Program-made: the position numbers and the translations under genes
Source: Pterois miles
Taxonomy: Eukaryota > Chordata > Actinopteri > Perciformes > Scorpaenidae
Direction of reading: 5' to 3'
Assembly: GCA_947000775.1 (NCBI GenBank)
Contig: CAMQGK010000567.1
Coordinates: 2,647,001 to 2,711,000 of the forward strand
Length of the DNA stretch: 64,000 bases
Shown here: piece by piece, positions 21,913-35,030 of the stretch
How positions within the stretch are numbered: position 1 is the stretch's first letter
Layout of the letters: every line of letters begins with the position of its first letter
Notes under the pieces: generated by a model
Databases searched by the model: none
What the model saw: the letters and a program-made list of their open reading frames with translations, nothing else
What the model was told of the DNA's origin: nothing

Positions 21913-23800
21913 ATGCAGCACTTGCAGTCCCTGAGAGTAAATGACTGTACGAACAGTTTTCAGAAAACTTGCATTTTGTCCAGCCGTTGTTAAAAAAACC
22001 CAACAAAACAAACTAGCTGGCCAGCGTGAGCTAACGTAATCAGAGAACAGGGTGCTACAGGAAGTCTGGAAGTCAGTGGGGTTTTTTTAATGGGGTTTTA
22101 GTTAGATGCCTGAAATAAGGTCTGCGGTTAACATAAACTGAAGACATTTTAATGTTTTGCTCTACAACATAAAATATATCAATAAATACCCCACTCATGA
22201 ATTTTGAGGGCTTTGTGTCTTAAAAAAGGTGGGTGCCTACTGCTTACAAGTGGTTAAATGAGACTACTAAACATCATCACGCCAACTCGTCCGCCCTCAC
22301 AGCCTCGTTGTGTATACTCACGCTAATACAACCATGGTGTAGTTTGTTTATAGCCTAACGTTAGCTTATTACTTCCGGCGATTGCATTCATGCTTCAAAA
22401 AGCATAGCGCTGTTCATTTTCAGAGATTATCTTGCTGAACAAAACAAACTTTTGTTTGCACAGAGCTTATTTTCTGCAATAAACCCATTGATTTTTTTGT
22501 CGACGGAAACCAGGGCGATACTAACTTCCCGGCTGGCCTACAAAAATACATCATCCCTGGAGCACCCTGTTATTCTGCCTCCATCTCCACTCCACCCACA
22601 GAAATATGTCACGTTTACCAACAGAATAGGGATCTGCTGTATAAAGTGACGCCTAGCAAGCATAACTGATTATTGTCAATGCAAATGTTATCTTAAATAG
22701 AACTGGATTGTGTTGAGAAAATACAGAAGCAATGAAACAGTATCACAAGTATCATAAGATATCTGACTTTTTGTAGCAGCTCAAGTGCCGTCACATAAAA
22801 TACCACGAGTGTCTTCCTCAAGAGTCTCATTTAGCTCAAGTCAGCTATTTCTCTTCAGGAATTTGTTTCATAGCAGTCCCCTGCCTCGGTTTTAGGTGTT
22901 ATCACGGGGCTGTGCTGCTTCATGCCAGTCACAAGGGATGTCTTGCTGTATCGGTAAATGCCATTACTGTCGGGCCATAATAACATCATGTGGGAGAGGT
23001 TCTGCAAATATCAAGGCTACAGCAGGTGTTCCCCTCTTTCATTGTGATTGGAAAATAAATTCCATCTCATGTGATTTGATTTCCTGCTGCAGTTGGCTAT
23101 TATCACCCCCACCCTTTTACACAGGAGGATCCACTGGAGTGGTCCCTTGGTCTGCTGTAAACCCCTCCGGCCCAGGAGGAAATGATGCATGTTATTGTGA
23201 ACACACCAGATGGGGTCCCCGAGCAGAGAACATGGAGGCAGAGCGGCGGTCTTTTCGTAATGAGATGTAAATGCAGGAGACTCCAGGGCAGGCCGGGGAC
23301 GGTGACAGGGAGGCTCATTTCAGCGGATGACAGTGCAAAGTAAGGTAAGTGACAGGTAGCAAACCTGCATGAAAATAAATCACATTTGTCAAATTAGGCT
23401 GAGGGCACAGTCCTTCTTACTGAGGCCTATTATTTGAAACCCAGCAGCCAATATTAAAGTGTCTAAAATCAATAACATTTTTATAATAACAGATCCTTTG
23501 TGACATTCTATTACACTACATTTATCTAACAGCTTTAGTTATTTTTCAGATGATTTCATACACAAAACATAGAAAATATGATGCATTACAACATGCTGCT
23601 TACATTTTAATGCATCCATACTATCTGACAGGTGCCATCCTGCATTATTAATATTTTCCTGCCGAGGGATATTTTTAATGTAGGACTTTTACTCAGAGTG
23701 TTTTTACACTGTGGTGTTGACTTTATTAGCTAATGTTACTTGTAAAAGATGTCAGTGTTTTGCTACCATTGATGGCTGATTAATATGGTGAATTTAGCAA
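21913..23800. other. intergenic, no feature
   Basis: No classed repeat. The block 22890-23350 is repeat-poor and more GC-rich and could be a conserved non-coding element; a GTAAGT after GCAAAGTAAG near 23344 is an isolated donor-like site. Confidence 0.35.
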
Positions 23801-23984
23801 CTAATAGGGCCCGGACCCACCAAAACGGCAGTTGGTCCGTTTGGGCCCCGTTTCTATCCCCCCAAAAAGGGGCGTGGCCTTGGTCGTCTGGTCTATTGGT
23901 CAACAGTGAGGTGGTGTTGGTGGTGGGGGAGCGTTCTTCCTGCTAGTTTCAGGAGTGGGAGTCTTAGTCCGAGAGCTTATTTTT

Positions 23985-24378
23985 ATGTTCATACTCAATG
24001 TTACATGCTTCTGCCCTCTCGAAAAGCCCAGTCTGCTCTGATTGGTTAGCTGGCCCACTGTTATGATTGGTCAACTGAACCAAACTCTCTGGACTCCGCC
24101 ACAGCTCCGCTCTAACTAACTGTGTTTGAAGGCGTGCTGAACACGCCGTTAATCAAATGTGTTACTTGGTGACATCACCACGTTATGGAAGAAAAGGCGG
24201 GACTCCAAGCAAGGCGTTTCAGGCTCAGGAGCATTGTTTCTGTGGTGGAGAGGATCTCCGTTTGGTGTGGACTTTGGGTTTTATAACTTTGCAGACTATT
24301 TACATGCACGAAAATATTCTGTATATAACGCACTAAACGAAAGGGAAAAAAACCCAAAAGCATAATAGGTCCCCTTTA
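23985..24378. mobile_element. non-autonomous DNA element, one end
   Basis: Ends in AAAGCATAATAGGTCCCCTTTA, a terminus I associate with percomorph MITE-like repeats that contain CTGATTGGTTAGCTG and GGTGACATCACCACGTTATG blocks. The left end could not be fixed. Confidence 0.45.
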
Positions 24379-25750
24379 ACATTTTTGTTGTTTTTGTTGC
24401 TATGGCCCTACTGTAGCCTGTATGTGCGAACAGATTGATAACAAAACCACCTTCTTGCTGAGGGACGCTACATTATTGAGGACATACTGTAAGCCTGCAG
24501 CGCCACGCTCCGGTCTACTCCAGTTACAGACACACATAACAGGCTAAAGTCACTCCCACCTCGTATGTGAACTTATGGTCAAAGAAGCCTCCAAGTCACG
24601 CTTGACATCTGACATCACACAACATCTGAGACCACTAAATGCACAGCTTTATGAGCGTACACTAAGCTTGTGCAGCCTGATGCAAAACTGAATATTTTAC
24701 ATTTAGTGAACTGTGAACTCTACAGCCTTGAAACTTGTTAAAGGTAAGACGCTGCATTCCTGCTAAACAACCAATTATTTTGTGAACGCTCTGACAAAGT
24801 GTCATTGCAAAATTATCTACTTCCACAAAGAAGCAAATAAAAACAGAAGCTGTGGACACGCTATTCAAACTTCTGCACTATTTATTCCAACTGATTCATG
24901 CTTGAGTAAAATGAATGGAGGAAGTTACTTTTGCACGAACGTACAACATGCTTCAGTAATCACTCCAAAAGTAAAAAAGTTGAGTTTTGGGGAAAGAGAT
25001 GTGAGAGAAGTAATAATGTTCGATAAAGGTTGCAAAGAGTATAAAAAGGAATAAATGTGCAAAGGAGCCCCTTGAACGTTTCTGGATATTTTTGGAGCTG
25101 TTTCATACACAGTCCAGACCACACGGTAAACAAGTCATTCATGGATGACTTTCAATGCATCCCCACCAGTGGACACCCAACTAACAAAAAAGACCTCAGT
25201 CCACGGCAGCCGACAGAGTTAATATGATCCAACTGTTAAGGAGACAAATTGCTGTGGGACACGCTGTCCGTCACCCCAGGCACAAGAAGCCCATTTAGTC
25301 TGGTTGCTTTTATTAGACGTGGTGGCTGCAGCGCTGGCAAGCCACCACCATCGGCTATCAGCATCACTGTCATCGTCCTCATCACTGCTACCACCAATTT
25401 GGCCCCTAACTAACTGTAGATGTGTGTCGTTTCTGCTGCTGCCTGTTGTCCAGCTGTTTTCTGCTGATGTTAACGCTGGTCTTTGGTGGAAAATTGGGAA
25501 AATAAGGATAAAGAAGGGCGTGTGCAGTTGCTGAAAGTATGTTACCCACACTGACAGCGATGAAAGGCACTGATGGAAAATGGCATCTGTACCAAGCTTA
25601 ACAGGTTCAGTGTATTTGCCATGGTGATACTGCAGTGAGGCACAAATGACCTGTTGTTTATCAATTCATATCTATACTTTTAATAATTAAATATTGAAAT
25701 AATAGTTATAATTATAGTATAAATTATAGACTGTAGAATATTCAAGCACT
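24379..25750. other. intergenic, no feature
   Basis: AT-rich; paired open frames at 25219-25551 on both strands reflect low-complexity CAT/ATC runs. No gene evidence. Confidence 0.4.
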
Positions 25751-25753
25751 TAA

Positions 25754-25885
25754 AGTGGGGGTAGGCAGAATGTTTTTGGCATCAATGGGCAAAATTTTCC
25801 TTTCAGCATATTACAATTAAAGAGAAAACTATAAAAACAACTTTTTATAATATACTCCAATCTTGCCTGCTGCTGCTCTAATTTA
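25754..25885 (+). mobile_element. family F fragment
   Basis: GTAGGCAGAATGTTTTTGGC + ATCAATGGGCAAAA is the left end of a repeat whose long copy is at 34205-35030 and another short one at 44995-45168. Only the outer end is present. Confidence 0.6.
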
Positions 25886-26220
25886 AAGGTGCAATGTGTA
25901 GAATCTGGTGGCATCTAGTGGTGAGGTTGCAGACTGCAACCAACTGTGTGCCAAGCATGTAGGAAGACTACGCTGGCCGACGCGAAAAATATTACTCTGT
26001 GACAACTAAACATCTTTCATCCTGCTTTAGTAAAAGTACATGAAGCCTTTGCAGAAAAATGGCACCTGTGATGTATAGATATAACCACTCTCATGTCTGG
26101 CTGTTGAATTTAAGACAACAGCCAGCAGCCGGTTAGCTCCGCTAAACTGGCACATAACCCCTGTAAAAATGGTCATTTTTATACTTTGGTCTTTGGAAAA
26201 ATTAAATAAGATATACAAAG
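25886..26220 (+). mobile_element. family G fragment
   Basis: Begins AAAGGTGCAATGTGTAGAAT then GTGGCATCTAGTGGTGAGGT, the known left end of a percomorph non-autonomous DNA element. It follows directly on the family F fragment. The right end was not found nearby. Confidence 0.55.
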
Positions 26221-26504
26221 TAAATTATTGAGCTATAGAGGTGGGTTTTGTTAGCTTCAGAGAGAGCCAGGTTACCTGTTTACCCCTGATTGCAGTATTT
26301 TTGCTAACCAGCTGTACTGGTCCTTAAAATGAACACAAAGACATGAGGGTGGTTTCGTTCTTTTTATCCTAATCCTGGCAAGAAAACAAATACGCCTGTT
26401 TCCCAACATGTCTGAACTTTTACTTCAAGTGATATAGATAATTATTCACGCTATCCACTGCCAAATCGGTCTCACTCCCAACTCAAATACCAGCAATTTG
26501 GCGA

Positions 26505-26900
26505 CGCTTTAGCAACAGTATGCGACAAACTGGGCTTTCAACTAACTCTAATGTAAACGTAATGTAAACGGTCAGAGCAAGTGATGTAGTATTAATAGAG
26601 TCCATTCAGAGCAGGCAGGACAGGTGGTGGATGGGTCAAACAATCACAACACTTTCAACCAGGAAACCGGTGTTCGACTTCTTTTGCCATGTATGTTGTT
26701 AGTCACGTGACTCTTTAGTATTGATCAGTCCTGTGAGTCATGAGTTGCTAGTCAGCCAAGTTAACATCACCCACAACTATTTCCTAACCCTAAGTGGTTG
26801 TGTTGCCTAAACCTAACTTTCCTGTGAAAACAGAAGTTTATCTTCAAAGGATACTGTTCATGAAACAAACCTATATTGACTCGTCCAAAAGTAATGCAAG
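26505..26900 (+). repeat. family H repeat, copy 2 (unexpanded)
   Basis: Aligns with both flanks of the array-bearing copy at 640-1995. Between AGTCACGTGACT (26702) and AAGTTAACATCA (26758) it has only about 45 bp, including AGTCCTGTGAGTCATGAGTT, where copy 1 has about 1 kb. Confidence 0.7.
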
Positions 26901-27049
26901 CAATGCGAGGGGCACTGACCAAGAGGTGGAATTTGATATAAACCAAAGTTAGCTTAGTAAAGACCGTTGTTAGTCCAAAACACCGCACTAGTTATGCACA
27001 AAGATGATCCTGCATGGTAATGCAATGTCAGGGAAGCAATTACTTATCT

Positions 27050-27182
27050 TCTTCGAGAGTTGCAGGAGTTTTTCCTTACTGGAAGCAAGGGTCACAGGAC
27101 AGAGGTTGTCGTATGCTGTACAGACTGTAAAGCCCCTTAAGGCAAATTTGTGATTTGTGACATAAATAAAACTGACTTGACT
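27050..27182 (+). mobile_element. retroposon 3' tail
   Basis: Contains GGACAGAGG, TCGTATGCTGTACAGACTGT + AAAGCCCCTTAAGGCAAATT and ends AAATAAAACTGACTTGACTTG. This is a ubiquitous teleost retroposon 3' end with a (TTGAC)n tail. A second copy lies at 51780-51935. Confidence 0.6.
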
Positions 27183-27982
27183 TGAATGGTGTGTGTGCTG
27201 ATGCATTTGGCTGCATGTGCGTATATGTCTGCATGTTGGAGCTGTGTGTTAGCATCAGAGAGAGAGATGCGGAGGGGCGGACAACGTTGCAAGCATCCAG
27301 ATTGGCGCCCGAGGCTGCCGAGACTCCCTATAAGACGCCCACATGCTGAAGCGGAGCGCCTCATTAGGTAGGGCACGCAGCGGTGTGGGCGGAGGATGAG
27401 GGGAGGATGGGTAGGAGATGGAGCGAGATGAAGGGAGTAGTTCTTCACGCTCCATCTGGACAGAATCTTTAAAAACGATCCCACCGTGTCGGGACTTTAC
27501 ACGGGAAGTTCAAAGTGATGGTGACGTGAAAGAGGGGTGGAGGTCACCATGAAAATCCTCTGACCGGGCATCTCACTGATAATGAAGCAGGATCTGATCT
27601 ATCAGACTTGAACGGCCCAGAGCTCTTTAATCTGTACGGACGATTACTTATAGCTGGCCAAGCACACTCGAGTGCAAGTGCATGTCAAGTACAGCGAGTA
27701 ACAGGGTGATAACGGGGTGGTAGTTAGGTCGGCTAGTGTCAGCATTTGTCTTCCTTTACAGTAGAGAATTCCACATCCTTTCATAGCTACAAATCTTACC
27801 GGCAACTTTGTGTAATTGATAACTGATTGTTTCGAATATCTGACGTCAGTTCAGCAGAAAAGCTTCTATGTTATTTCAATGCTACGATCTACCATTGATG
27901 TGCTACAGATGGGTGACGACCATCAGCAAAGCCCACATTTTTTTGACGGTTCTATAGATTATTTTTCCAGATATTCTGTGTT
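27183..27982. other. intergenic, GC-rich patch
   Basis: The patch 27240-27440 is purine/CpG-rich on one strand, without splice-consistent frames. Confidence 0.35.
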
Positions 27983-28210
27983 GGTTTTCTCCAGGTACTC
28001 CGGCTTCCTCCCACAGTCCAAAGACGTGCAATTAGGTTAATTGATGACTCTAAATTGCCCGTAGGTGTGGATGTGAGCGTTATGTATCTGTATGTATGTA
28101 TATGTTGTCTGTCTCTATGTGTCCTGCAATGGACTGGCGACCTGTCCAGGGTGAACCCCGCCTTCGCCCAATGACAGCTGCTCCCTAACAGGATAAGCAG
28201 TTGACGATGG
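27983..28210 (+). mobile_element. V-SINE/Mermaid-type SINE, 5'-truncated
   Basis: Body blocks GGTTTTCTCCAGGTACTCCG, CTCCCACAGTCCAAAGACGT, GACTCTAAATTGCCCGTAGG, ATGGACTGGCGACCTGTCCA and GGGTGAACCCCGCCTTCGCC are in the family order. The tRNA head is missing; the 3' end reads GACGATGG. Confidence 0.8.
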
Positions 28211-29743
28211 TGTCGTGTGAGGTATGTTAAAAGTGCTGTTGACGTCCCCCAATCAGCTGCCCTGATTTCAAATCATAAATGTTGAACATGCTCAGTTTTT
28301 ACGATCGGACATCCTGTTGTGAGTGGGGAACCTCGAGCGATATCGCTCGCTGTGCAGCAGCGGGGGCTGGGGAGGGAGTCAAGTACGTCGTCAGCGGTGG
28401 ACCTTTACAGGAATGCAGTTCATGGTTTGAATATTAGTCTTTGTTTGATAGATCCAATTAGGACAGCAACATTAAACTGAGTTTTATGCATTTGTGAAAT
28501 GTGTGTTCTTGTTTACTTTGTCAGTCATAATGTGTTCATTTCAGTGTAGTTTACTTTAACTGTATTCATTTACTATAAATAACGTGTTGCTTAAGCAGCT
28601 TTAGAAACAGATGTAATTTAATCTGAACTGGAGGGTTCAATCAGCGATGGTGATGCTCAGGCATCAACTCAATTACCACCTCTCCTCTCCACCCTGCTTT
28701 ACTCTGATGGCTTATTTCCTGAGTTCGGGAAGCTGACAGTTTCTCACACAATTACACTGACGGATCACACGGTTTTGCATTGCGTACTAACCTGAAATGC
28801 CCTTCCCCCTTACCTATATCTGTCCTATCCCAGCCAAACCTCCCAGGCTGTGGACGTCCATCATGTGGCTTAAAATGGTACAAGAAGACGCAGGCTGACA
28901 AAAAGACCTAAGTATTGCAGGGGCCTGCAGCACACAATGAGCTGTCAGCTTCCGACCCGTGAATCAGCTTTGCAGCGTGATGGATGGCACCGCTGGGGCA
29001 CAAAACCTCTGCCCTGATTTTGCTGTTTGTTTGATTTGCAGATACCAAAGCCATCGTTTTTACACTCATTACCGACCAACAAAGAATATGGTCCACTGAG
29101 TCTGACACTCTCTCTCTATGCCCTAGCTGCCTGTCACAATCATACATCTACCTCTTTCTTTGTCTTTTACCGCTCTCATACTGTGCATAATTTATGAGGC
29201 TCTCTGTCCCACAGACCCATTACTCTCTCATCAGGTGACCCAGTTATGAAGGGGAAGCCTGCAGTGCAGATATGCTCAGTGTGGGGCTCATAAATCAACA
29301 TTTATGGAAACATTGTCCACTCGTTCAGATGTTGAATGTGCAATCAGAGCCCCTCTAACTCAGTGATTAAAAAATGATGAAGTGCTGGACTGTGGCCAGT
29401 CTTGTTAAGCTAGCGACGTGGCTCTGGATATTAAGCTCAGGATCGAGGGTTTCTGACCTGTGTAGTACTTTCCAGGGACTGATACAGCATATGTCGCCAC
29501 AGACTTTTAATGCTGAGCTGCAATGAGTTGTCAAACATCCACTTATTTATATCTATACTGAAATCAACCAGTTATTTATCAATGTTAGGTCTTCAGAGTA
29601 CAAGTACAGCTATGCCTGTATTTATTTCTATAGAGCGTCAAATCATAATAAAAGTTACCTCACGACACTTTTCGTATAAACCAGGTATGGACCATACTCT
29701 ATAATGTCAAGACCCAACAAGAGATCCCTCGTGAGCATGTTCA
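28211..29743. other. intergenic, nothing recognised
   Basis: No classed repeat or exon. A short self-complementary stretch, CGAGCGATATCGCTCG, is at 28334-28349. Confidence 0.4.
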
Positions 29744-30830
29744 AACCAGTGGGTAACTTCAAGGTCTGAAAAGTGAAGCCAATGCTGAAATGCTTTGAAC
29801 CTGCATTCTTTCTAACAGCCAGCAGGGGGCGACTCCTCTGGTAGCAAAAAGAAGTCTGATTGTATAGAAGTCTATGAGAAAATGAGCCTACTTCTCACTT
29901 GATTTATTACCTCAGTAAACATTGTAAACATGAGTTTATGGTCTCAATCGCTAGTTTCAAGTCTTCTTCAATACAGTATGATGTTTATTTAAGTAAATGA
30001 TGGTCCCATTTAGAGTCAAATAGACTAGAAAGCAGTTGATGATTTAGGGCACATGTGTCAAACTCAAGGCCCTTGGCCTTGACCTCATTTTATGTGGCCC
30101 GAAAGTTCAGAGCACACCTATCTGTTGTACTATAGCTCTGCCCCTCTCAACTCCGACCACAAAGTTAAACAAAGTTAATGTGATAAATTGTGTTTGATAA
30201 TATTCTTGTGATGGTAAAAAAAAATAACTTTTTATCATTCAATTTGAGAATTATTTTGATCTTTAATGGATGAGTAATGATTTATGTTATAATACACACA
30301 CACAAATGCGAGTGTGTGCCCACATAGTGAATTTTTGTGTCTACATACGTGCATATACAGGATATTGATGCATAAGCATGTGTTTTTGTTGCTGACTCAT
30401 TTTTAACTCATTTTTAAAATAAACTGTACAATATTTCTGCTTGCAATTATTTTTCCAAACCTCTGCTTTCAGAGCTAGTTATTAATTAAATTATTATTAA
30501 AACCAATAATAAGCACATGCAGCGGCAATTAAGAGTAAGTATATTTATTATATAATCTTACAGTTACAACCAGCCCTTTGGGGGCAACCATGATGCTGAC
30601 GTGGCCCGGGATGAAATTGAGTCTGACACCCCTGCTTTTGGCCAAGGCTACTTTGTGATTGACAGGTTGCTACTGTTTTCTGGTCATGGAAGTTAATTGA
30701 AATACTTTGGTCGCCCTTCAGTTGTACTTAGCTCCACCTTCTTGTGTCACTTGTAGTTGCAAAAAAACAAGATGGCGACAGTCAAAAAGCAAGAATGGGT
30801 GATGTCACGGTGACTTCTTATATACAGTCT
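29744..30830 (-). mobile_element. family A repeat, copy 2, split by a hAT element
   Basis: Two pieces (29744-30051 and about 30635-30830) together make a family A copy in minus orientation, from GTGAAGCCAATGCTG through CAGCAGGGGGCGACTC and CCTCAGTAAACATTGTAAAC to CAAGATGGCGACAG and CTTCTTATATACAGTCT. The hAT element at 30052-30634 separates them. Confidence 0.8.
30052..30634. mobile_element. non-autonomous hAT element inside family A
   Basis: Ends read CATGTGTCAAACTCAAGGCC and GAGTCTGACACCCCTG, the same terminal type as the element at 49220-50237. No coding sequence remains. The flanking 8-mers (TTAGGGCA and CTTTTGGC) match poorly, so the target duplication has decayed. Confidence 0.7.
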
Positions 30831-31689
30831 TGTTATACAAACTGAAGAACTTGAGTATTGACCCCTGAGGGACACCATATTCTTCTGATCAGGAATGGTC
30901 TGGTCTGGAGATCATTTTCATTCGGGAAGTAACTGAATTATGATCGCTTGTTCTTCTGTTCTACATTTAATTAACCTAATTAAACTTTTAGATGGATACC
31001 CCACTGCAACACCTAGTGTCTCTCTAGATCAGTGTTTAAAACAAGTCTGCATCCAAAAATGGGTCAGGACAGTTGCCAGCTATTTGTAAGTTTTAATGAG
31101 CTCGGGGCCAGTGAGTGAGATGATTTTCTTAAATGAATCCCAGGTTTCTCAAGGTTAAGGGCCTGTGTGACTGAGTACTAATAACATGCTCGATGGTAGT
31201 TTGTATTACATCTTAAAACAGGAAGCAAGGCAGATTAAATGAAGTGGAAATATAAATGAAGTAGAAATATGAAATGATCTGAGGAACACAGGCACAGAGG
31301 GCTATTTAAAGAAAGTGCACCAGCAGAGGCCAGAAATATCTTTGCTATCACCTAAAATAGTTTCCTTCTTTCCCATTTTATTACCAGCTGACATTAGATA
31401 AAGGATCATATTTCTAACAACCCAAAAGTATCATATTTCAAGAGTACTGAAACTGGTATCTGTAGCAGACATAATAATACTTAACTAGAAAACCACAAAC
31501 CTCTAAAGGGAAATGTAAACCATGTATGGGTTCTGGATGATGTTTCAAGATGCTTTGTCAAAAAATGCTGTTTCAGAAGTAAGAATTGACCTAAACAGGT
31601 CTGATGTGAGGTAAAGTCTGTTGTTGAATTAGCTGCAGAAATGTATGATATTTGATTAGATGATAATTGGTGCGTTTAACGACGTTGCC
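30831..31689. other. intergenic, nothing recognised
   Basis: AT-rich, without recognised repeat or exon. Confidence 0.4.
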
Positions 31690-32700
31690 ACCAGTGGCTG
31701 ATGCAAAAATGCGAATGGCCGTATTTAGAGCCAGAGTGTAAGTGTACACAGGAAGTGAGTGGTGAAGCAAAAGAGAGAGAGCAATGGCGAATCTGTGCGA
31801 GCAAACAACTGAGCTAGTGGAGCAGAAGACAGTTAGTTTAGCTTTGAGATTATCACGTGAACAGTGGAAGTTGCAGTTTGTGCAGAAATAAATGCTGCAG
31901 ATCCTCCAGACCGACCAACCAGCAGAGGTTTCCTGTGTCTTGTTTCCCGGTGGATGAGTTTAACTCCAAAGCGAGTAGCATTATGGCTCAGAAATGGAGG
32001 ACCGACTATTTGATTTGTGGTGACAACACGTGTTTATTTAACGTGTCTCCATGACTCCATCCATCCATCATTTGTAAATTTTCAGGACAAAGTATTGGAA
32101 AAACTATCATTAACACTTCCTGCTCATCATCTGCCATGTTTGTTACCTCCGCCAAGGCGGTCATGTTGGTTTGTCTGTCTGTTAGCAGGATTACTCCAAA
32201 AGTTCACGATGGATTTGAATACAATTTTTTGGAGGGCTGGGGTGCGGCACAATGAAAAATCCATTACATTTTGGTGGCAATCCGGATCATGAACTGTAAA
32301 GTCGCCGTATTTTCACATCAAACTCAGTGAAATTTGAGTTGAGTCCGACCAAAGCACACTTGCTGATTGTTGGAAAGAGTAACGACGACAAGTTGTATTT
32401 TGTTTCTGTCCAGAATGAATCCTACTCATACTTGATTGCGCGAGATTTTGCAAGATTTCCCGGGTTTTTTTTGTGTCAGGACTCGTTCATGAATGAATCT
32501 GTTAGTGAGTGTTGTGCTGTTTTGGCTGAATCGTTGCTCACCACACACTATAGGAACAAAACTGTTAAAATTGAACATAACACAGCATTATGTATGGGCT
32601 CACAACATCTGTTAAGAAATAAATCTTTTAGTGTGGGCCAGCCTTAAGGTAACAATTTCTGCCATATATCCCGCTAAATGCTACACACTAGTCCTTTAAA
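31690..32700. mobile_element. family G-like element with nested repeat
   Basis: The right end TTTCTGCCATATATCCCGCT + AAATGCTACACACTAGTCCTTTAAA is the known terminus of the family whose left end is at 25886. The interior holds a second repeat at about 32142-32290 (GTTACCTCCGCCAAGGCGGT, GTCTGTCTGTTAGCAGGATTAC), a well-known teleost motif. The left boundary is uncertain. Confidence 0.45.
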
Positions 32701-34200
32701 TCCAATATTTCCACATGTTATATGACTCAATCACAGGGTAAAGTATGGGCTCCTACTGCAGCGCAACCTGGTGATGTAATTTAGCTAAATGAGTAACTGG
32801 ACATCAAATATTACTTTTATAGATTATCTATAATTCAATTATCGTACCACATTGAAATGACTTGAAAGTGGAAATTTAGTAAATGTATGGTATGTGTTAG
32901 AAAATGGTCCTCAGCAATGTGTAGCATATGCAATTAAACATGCTTACATATGCTCATTATATACGCTCCTTTAATCCCCTTTAAACTGCAACTAACACCA
33001 TTTATTGACCTTCAGTAAAAGGGAATGCTTTTTCATGCAATGTGAAAGCGTTATATCCGACACTATAGGAATGTGGCTGATCCCTGCCTCCTCTCTTGGG
33101 GGATGTGTGAAGGGCAGAGGAGAGGAAGGGCGGCCTCAAACATGGACATGAAGTAAATATGAAACAAGAGTGTTGCTGAGCTTGAATAGGGCCTCTGGTT
33201 TATCTCTACCTGGAGCAAAGCTGCTGTATGTGGATATAGCTCACAGGCAGCCAGTGTGTGCCCACAGCACTCCATGTCCTGCGTTGAATAAACAAGAATT
33301 AAACAGCGCTGCCAGATAGAGCGAGACAGACCTCAATCGGTTGGAGTGGGAGGACACAGAGACAATGCCGTATAATTGCCCCTCATGTGAGTCGTGCTAT
33401 CGACCTCAGTGCATGCTGTTGCTCCAAGCTGGTGAAGTGCCAGCGTCCCTCTGGCTACTTTGTGGGCGGATCAGTGTGCGCACAATTGGTGAAATCATAC
33501 GTTTCCTTTGAAGAATGTCTGCGATTCTGTGTGCGAGATTATAAATGTGTGGGCCGCGGCAGCTCTTTGATTTCCTTCACCGGGAGGGAAATATCCCATG
33601 GAGAGGTACTGCAGGCTTATAGCGTCTTAGCCCAAACATTAGCTTTACTCCGCAGCAAGTGAATGGAAGATGATTAAAGCCGAGACGACTTTGAAAGCTC
33701 CGGTTCTGTGCGAGTAAAGACACCTTGATATGACGGCAAAGCTGTGGACTTTGCAAACAGAAGATTATGTTGCGTGCAGTTAATACTTCCTACAAGCTTT
33801 ATGTGGTCTTTGCAGGGGTGGACAAACCTAGACACACCCTTTTACTGATTGGAAATATTAGTGGTATTAAGGATGTTACTGATTTCCATGGATGCAGTCA
33901 TACTCATGTGGTCAGCCTAGACTATTGAAATTGGCGACAAAACACACGACGGGACGGGCTTTGAGTGCAAAACGCCCACTCCTGAGAACGGGTGGATTGA
34001 AGACTTTGTGTTTTAGCTTCAGCGCTAATTCCAGGTACTTCTGTTAGTGAAGCTTAAGCTGAATTAAGGTTTGCATCTTTGCTGGCCTCATGATTCGATA
34101 GTGTTTCACCAGTCAGCGCATTCTCAATGCATCTCAATGTATTTTCTATATTACTGCACATGGCCTCTTTTTCATCAATTAATTCAAGTCTCAAAAAGTG
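32701..34200. other. repeat-poor intergenic block
   Basis: Low repeat content. An open plus-strand frame at 33387-33662 is cysteine-rich but has no splice signals or known motif. The block 33060-33700 is a candidate conserved non-coding element only on the basis of composition. Confidence 0.35.
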
Positions 34201-34204
34201 CTTT

Positions 34205-35030
34205 CAATAGTCAGACTTCAACAGCTGCAGTGGGTAGAAATGGAGCAAATATGATTTACAAAAAAAAACTTATTTTTATAAAACGGTCACTATATCCTGA
34301 CAGCTGTGCATGAGACAGGTAATCTGATAAAAATCATGTTCCCCTGTGTCCTCCGATGCTCCTGATGGCATCTGCAAGATTTCACAGACCGGAGGAAAAC
34401 AACCAATCAGAGCCGAGCTGTCGTCTCTAAGCGGCTGTCAATCACAAACTCCGATCAAACACTCAAACTCGGCAGCGCTGATCAAATATGAATTAATATT
34501 CTGTTCCTGTACTGTCTGTTTCTCTGCTCAAATGTTATCAGAAACATCTTGTAGTTACTGTTTAGCTGTAAAATGAGAAAGTTTGTCGCCCGGCAGCCAT
34601 GTTTAGATCTGTTCAAGGCCAATTGAAGGAGGCTGAGACACGGGTGGACACAGGTTTTGGGGTATGACACAAGTGCCGTGTAACTGAAGCTGCGGTCGTG
34701 CGTTGCGATTGGTTCATTTTCAGCAGCCAGATTTTACTTGATGATGCGTGACCCATCCTCTTTCAATAGACCTAAGATCAGATGAGGAACTACCAAGCAC
34801 CTCCCACCAGCCGGAGCACAGCCAATAGGAGCGCTCGCTCTCTGAAACAGCCTGTGATTGGTCAAAGTCTCCCGTCATGGGCTAGATTTTCTAAATCCTG
34901 AAAACAGAGCCATGAGGAGGTGCGTAAATATACTTTTCTCTCAGAACACTTGAATTACAATATGCTGAAAGGTTATTATGACATTTTTGCCCAATGAAGC
35001 CAAAAACATTATACCTACTGCTACTTTAAG
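34205..35030 (-). mobile_element. family F element, long copy
   Basis: Carries CTGCAGTGGGTAGAAATGGA, CCTGACAGCTGTGCATGAGA, CAACCAATCAGAGCCGAGCT, GTAAAATGAGAAAGTTTGTC, GAACTACCAAGCACCTCCCA and the end TTGCCCAATGAAGCCAAAAA followed by CTGCTACTTTAA. I know the order and blocks from other percomorph genomes. No protein is encoded. Confidence 0.7.

Noticed and set aside
33387..33662. Cysteine-rich secreted peptide
   Set aside because: No signal peptide, no splice context, no known cysteine pattern; likely chance open frame in a repeat-poor block.
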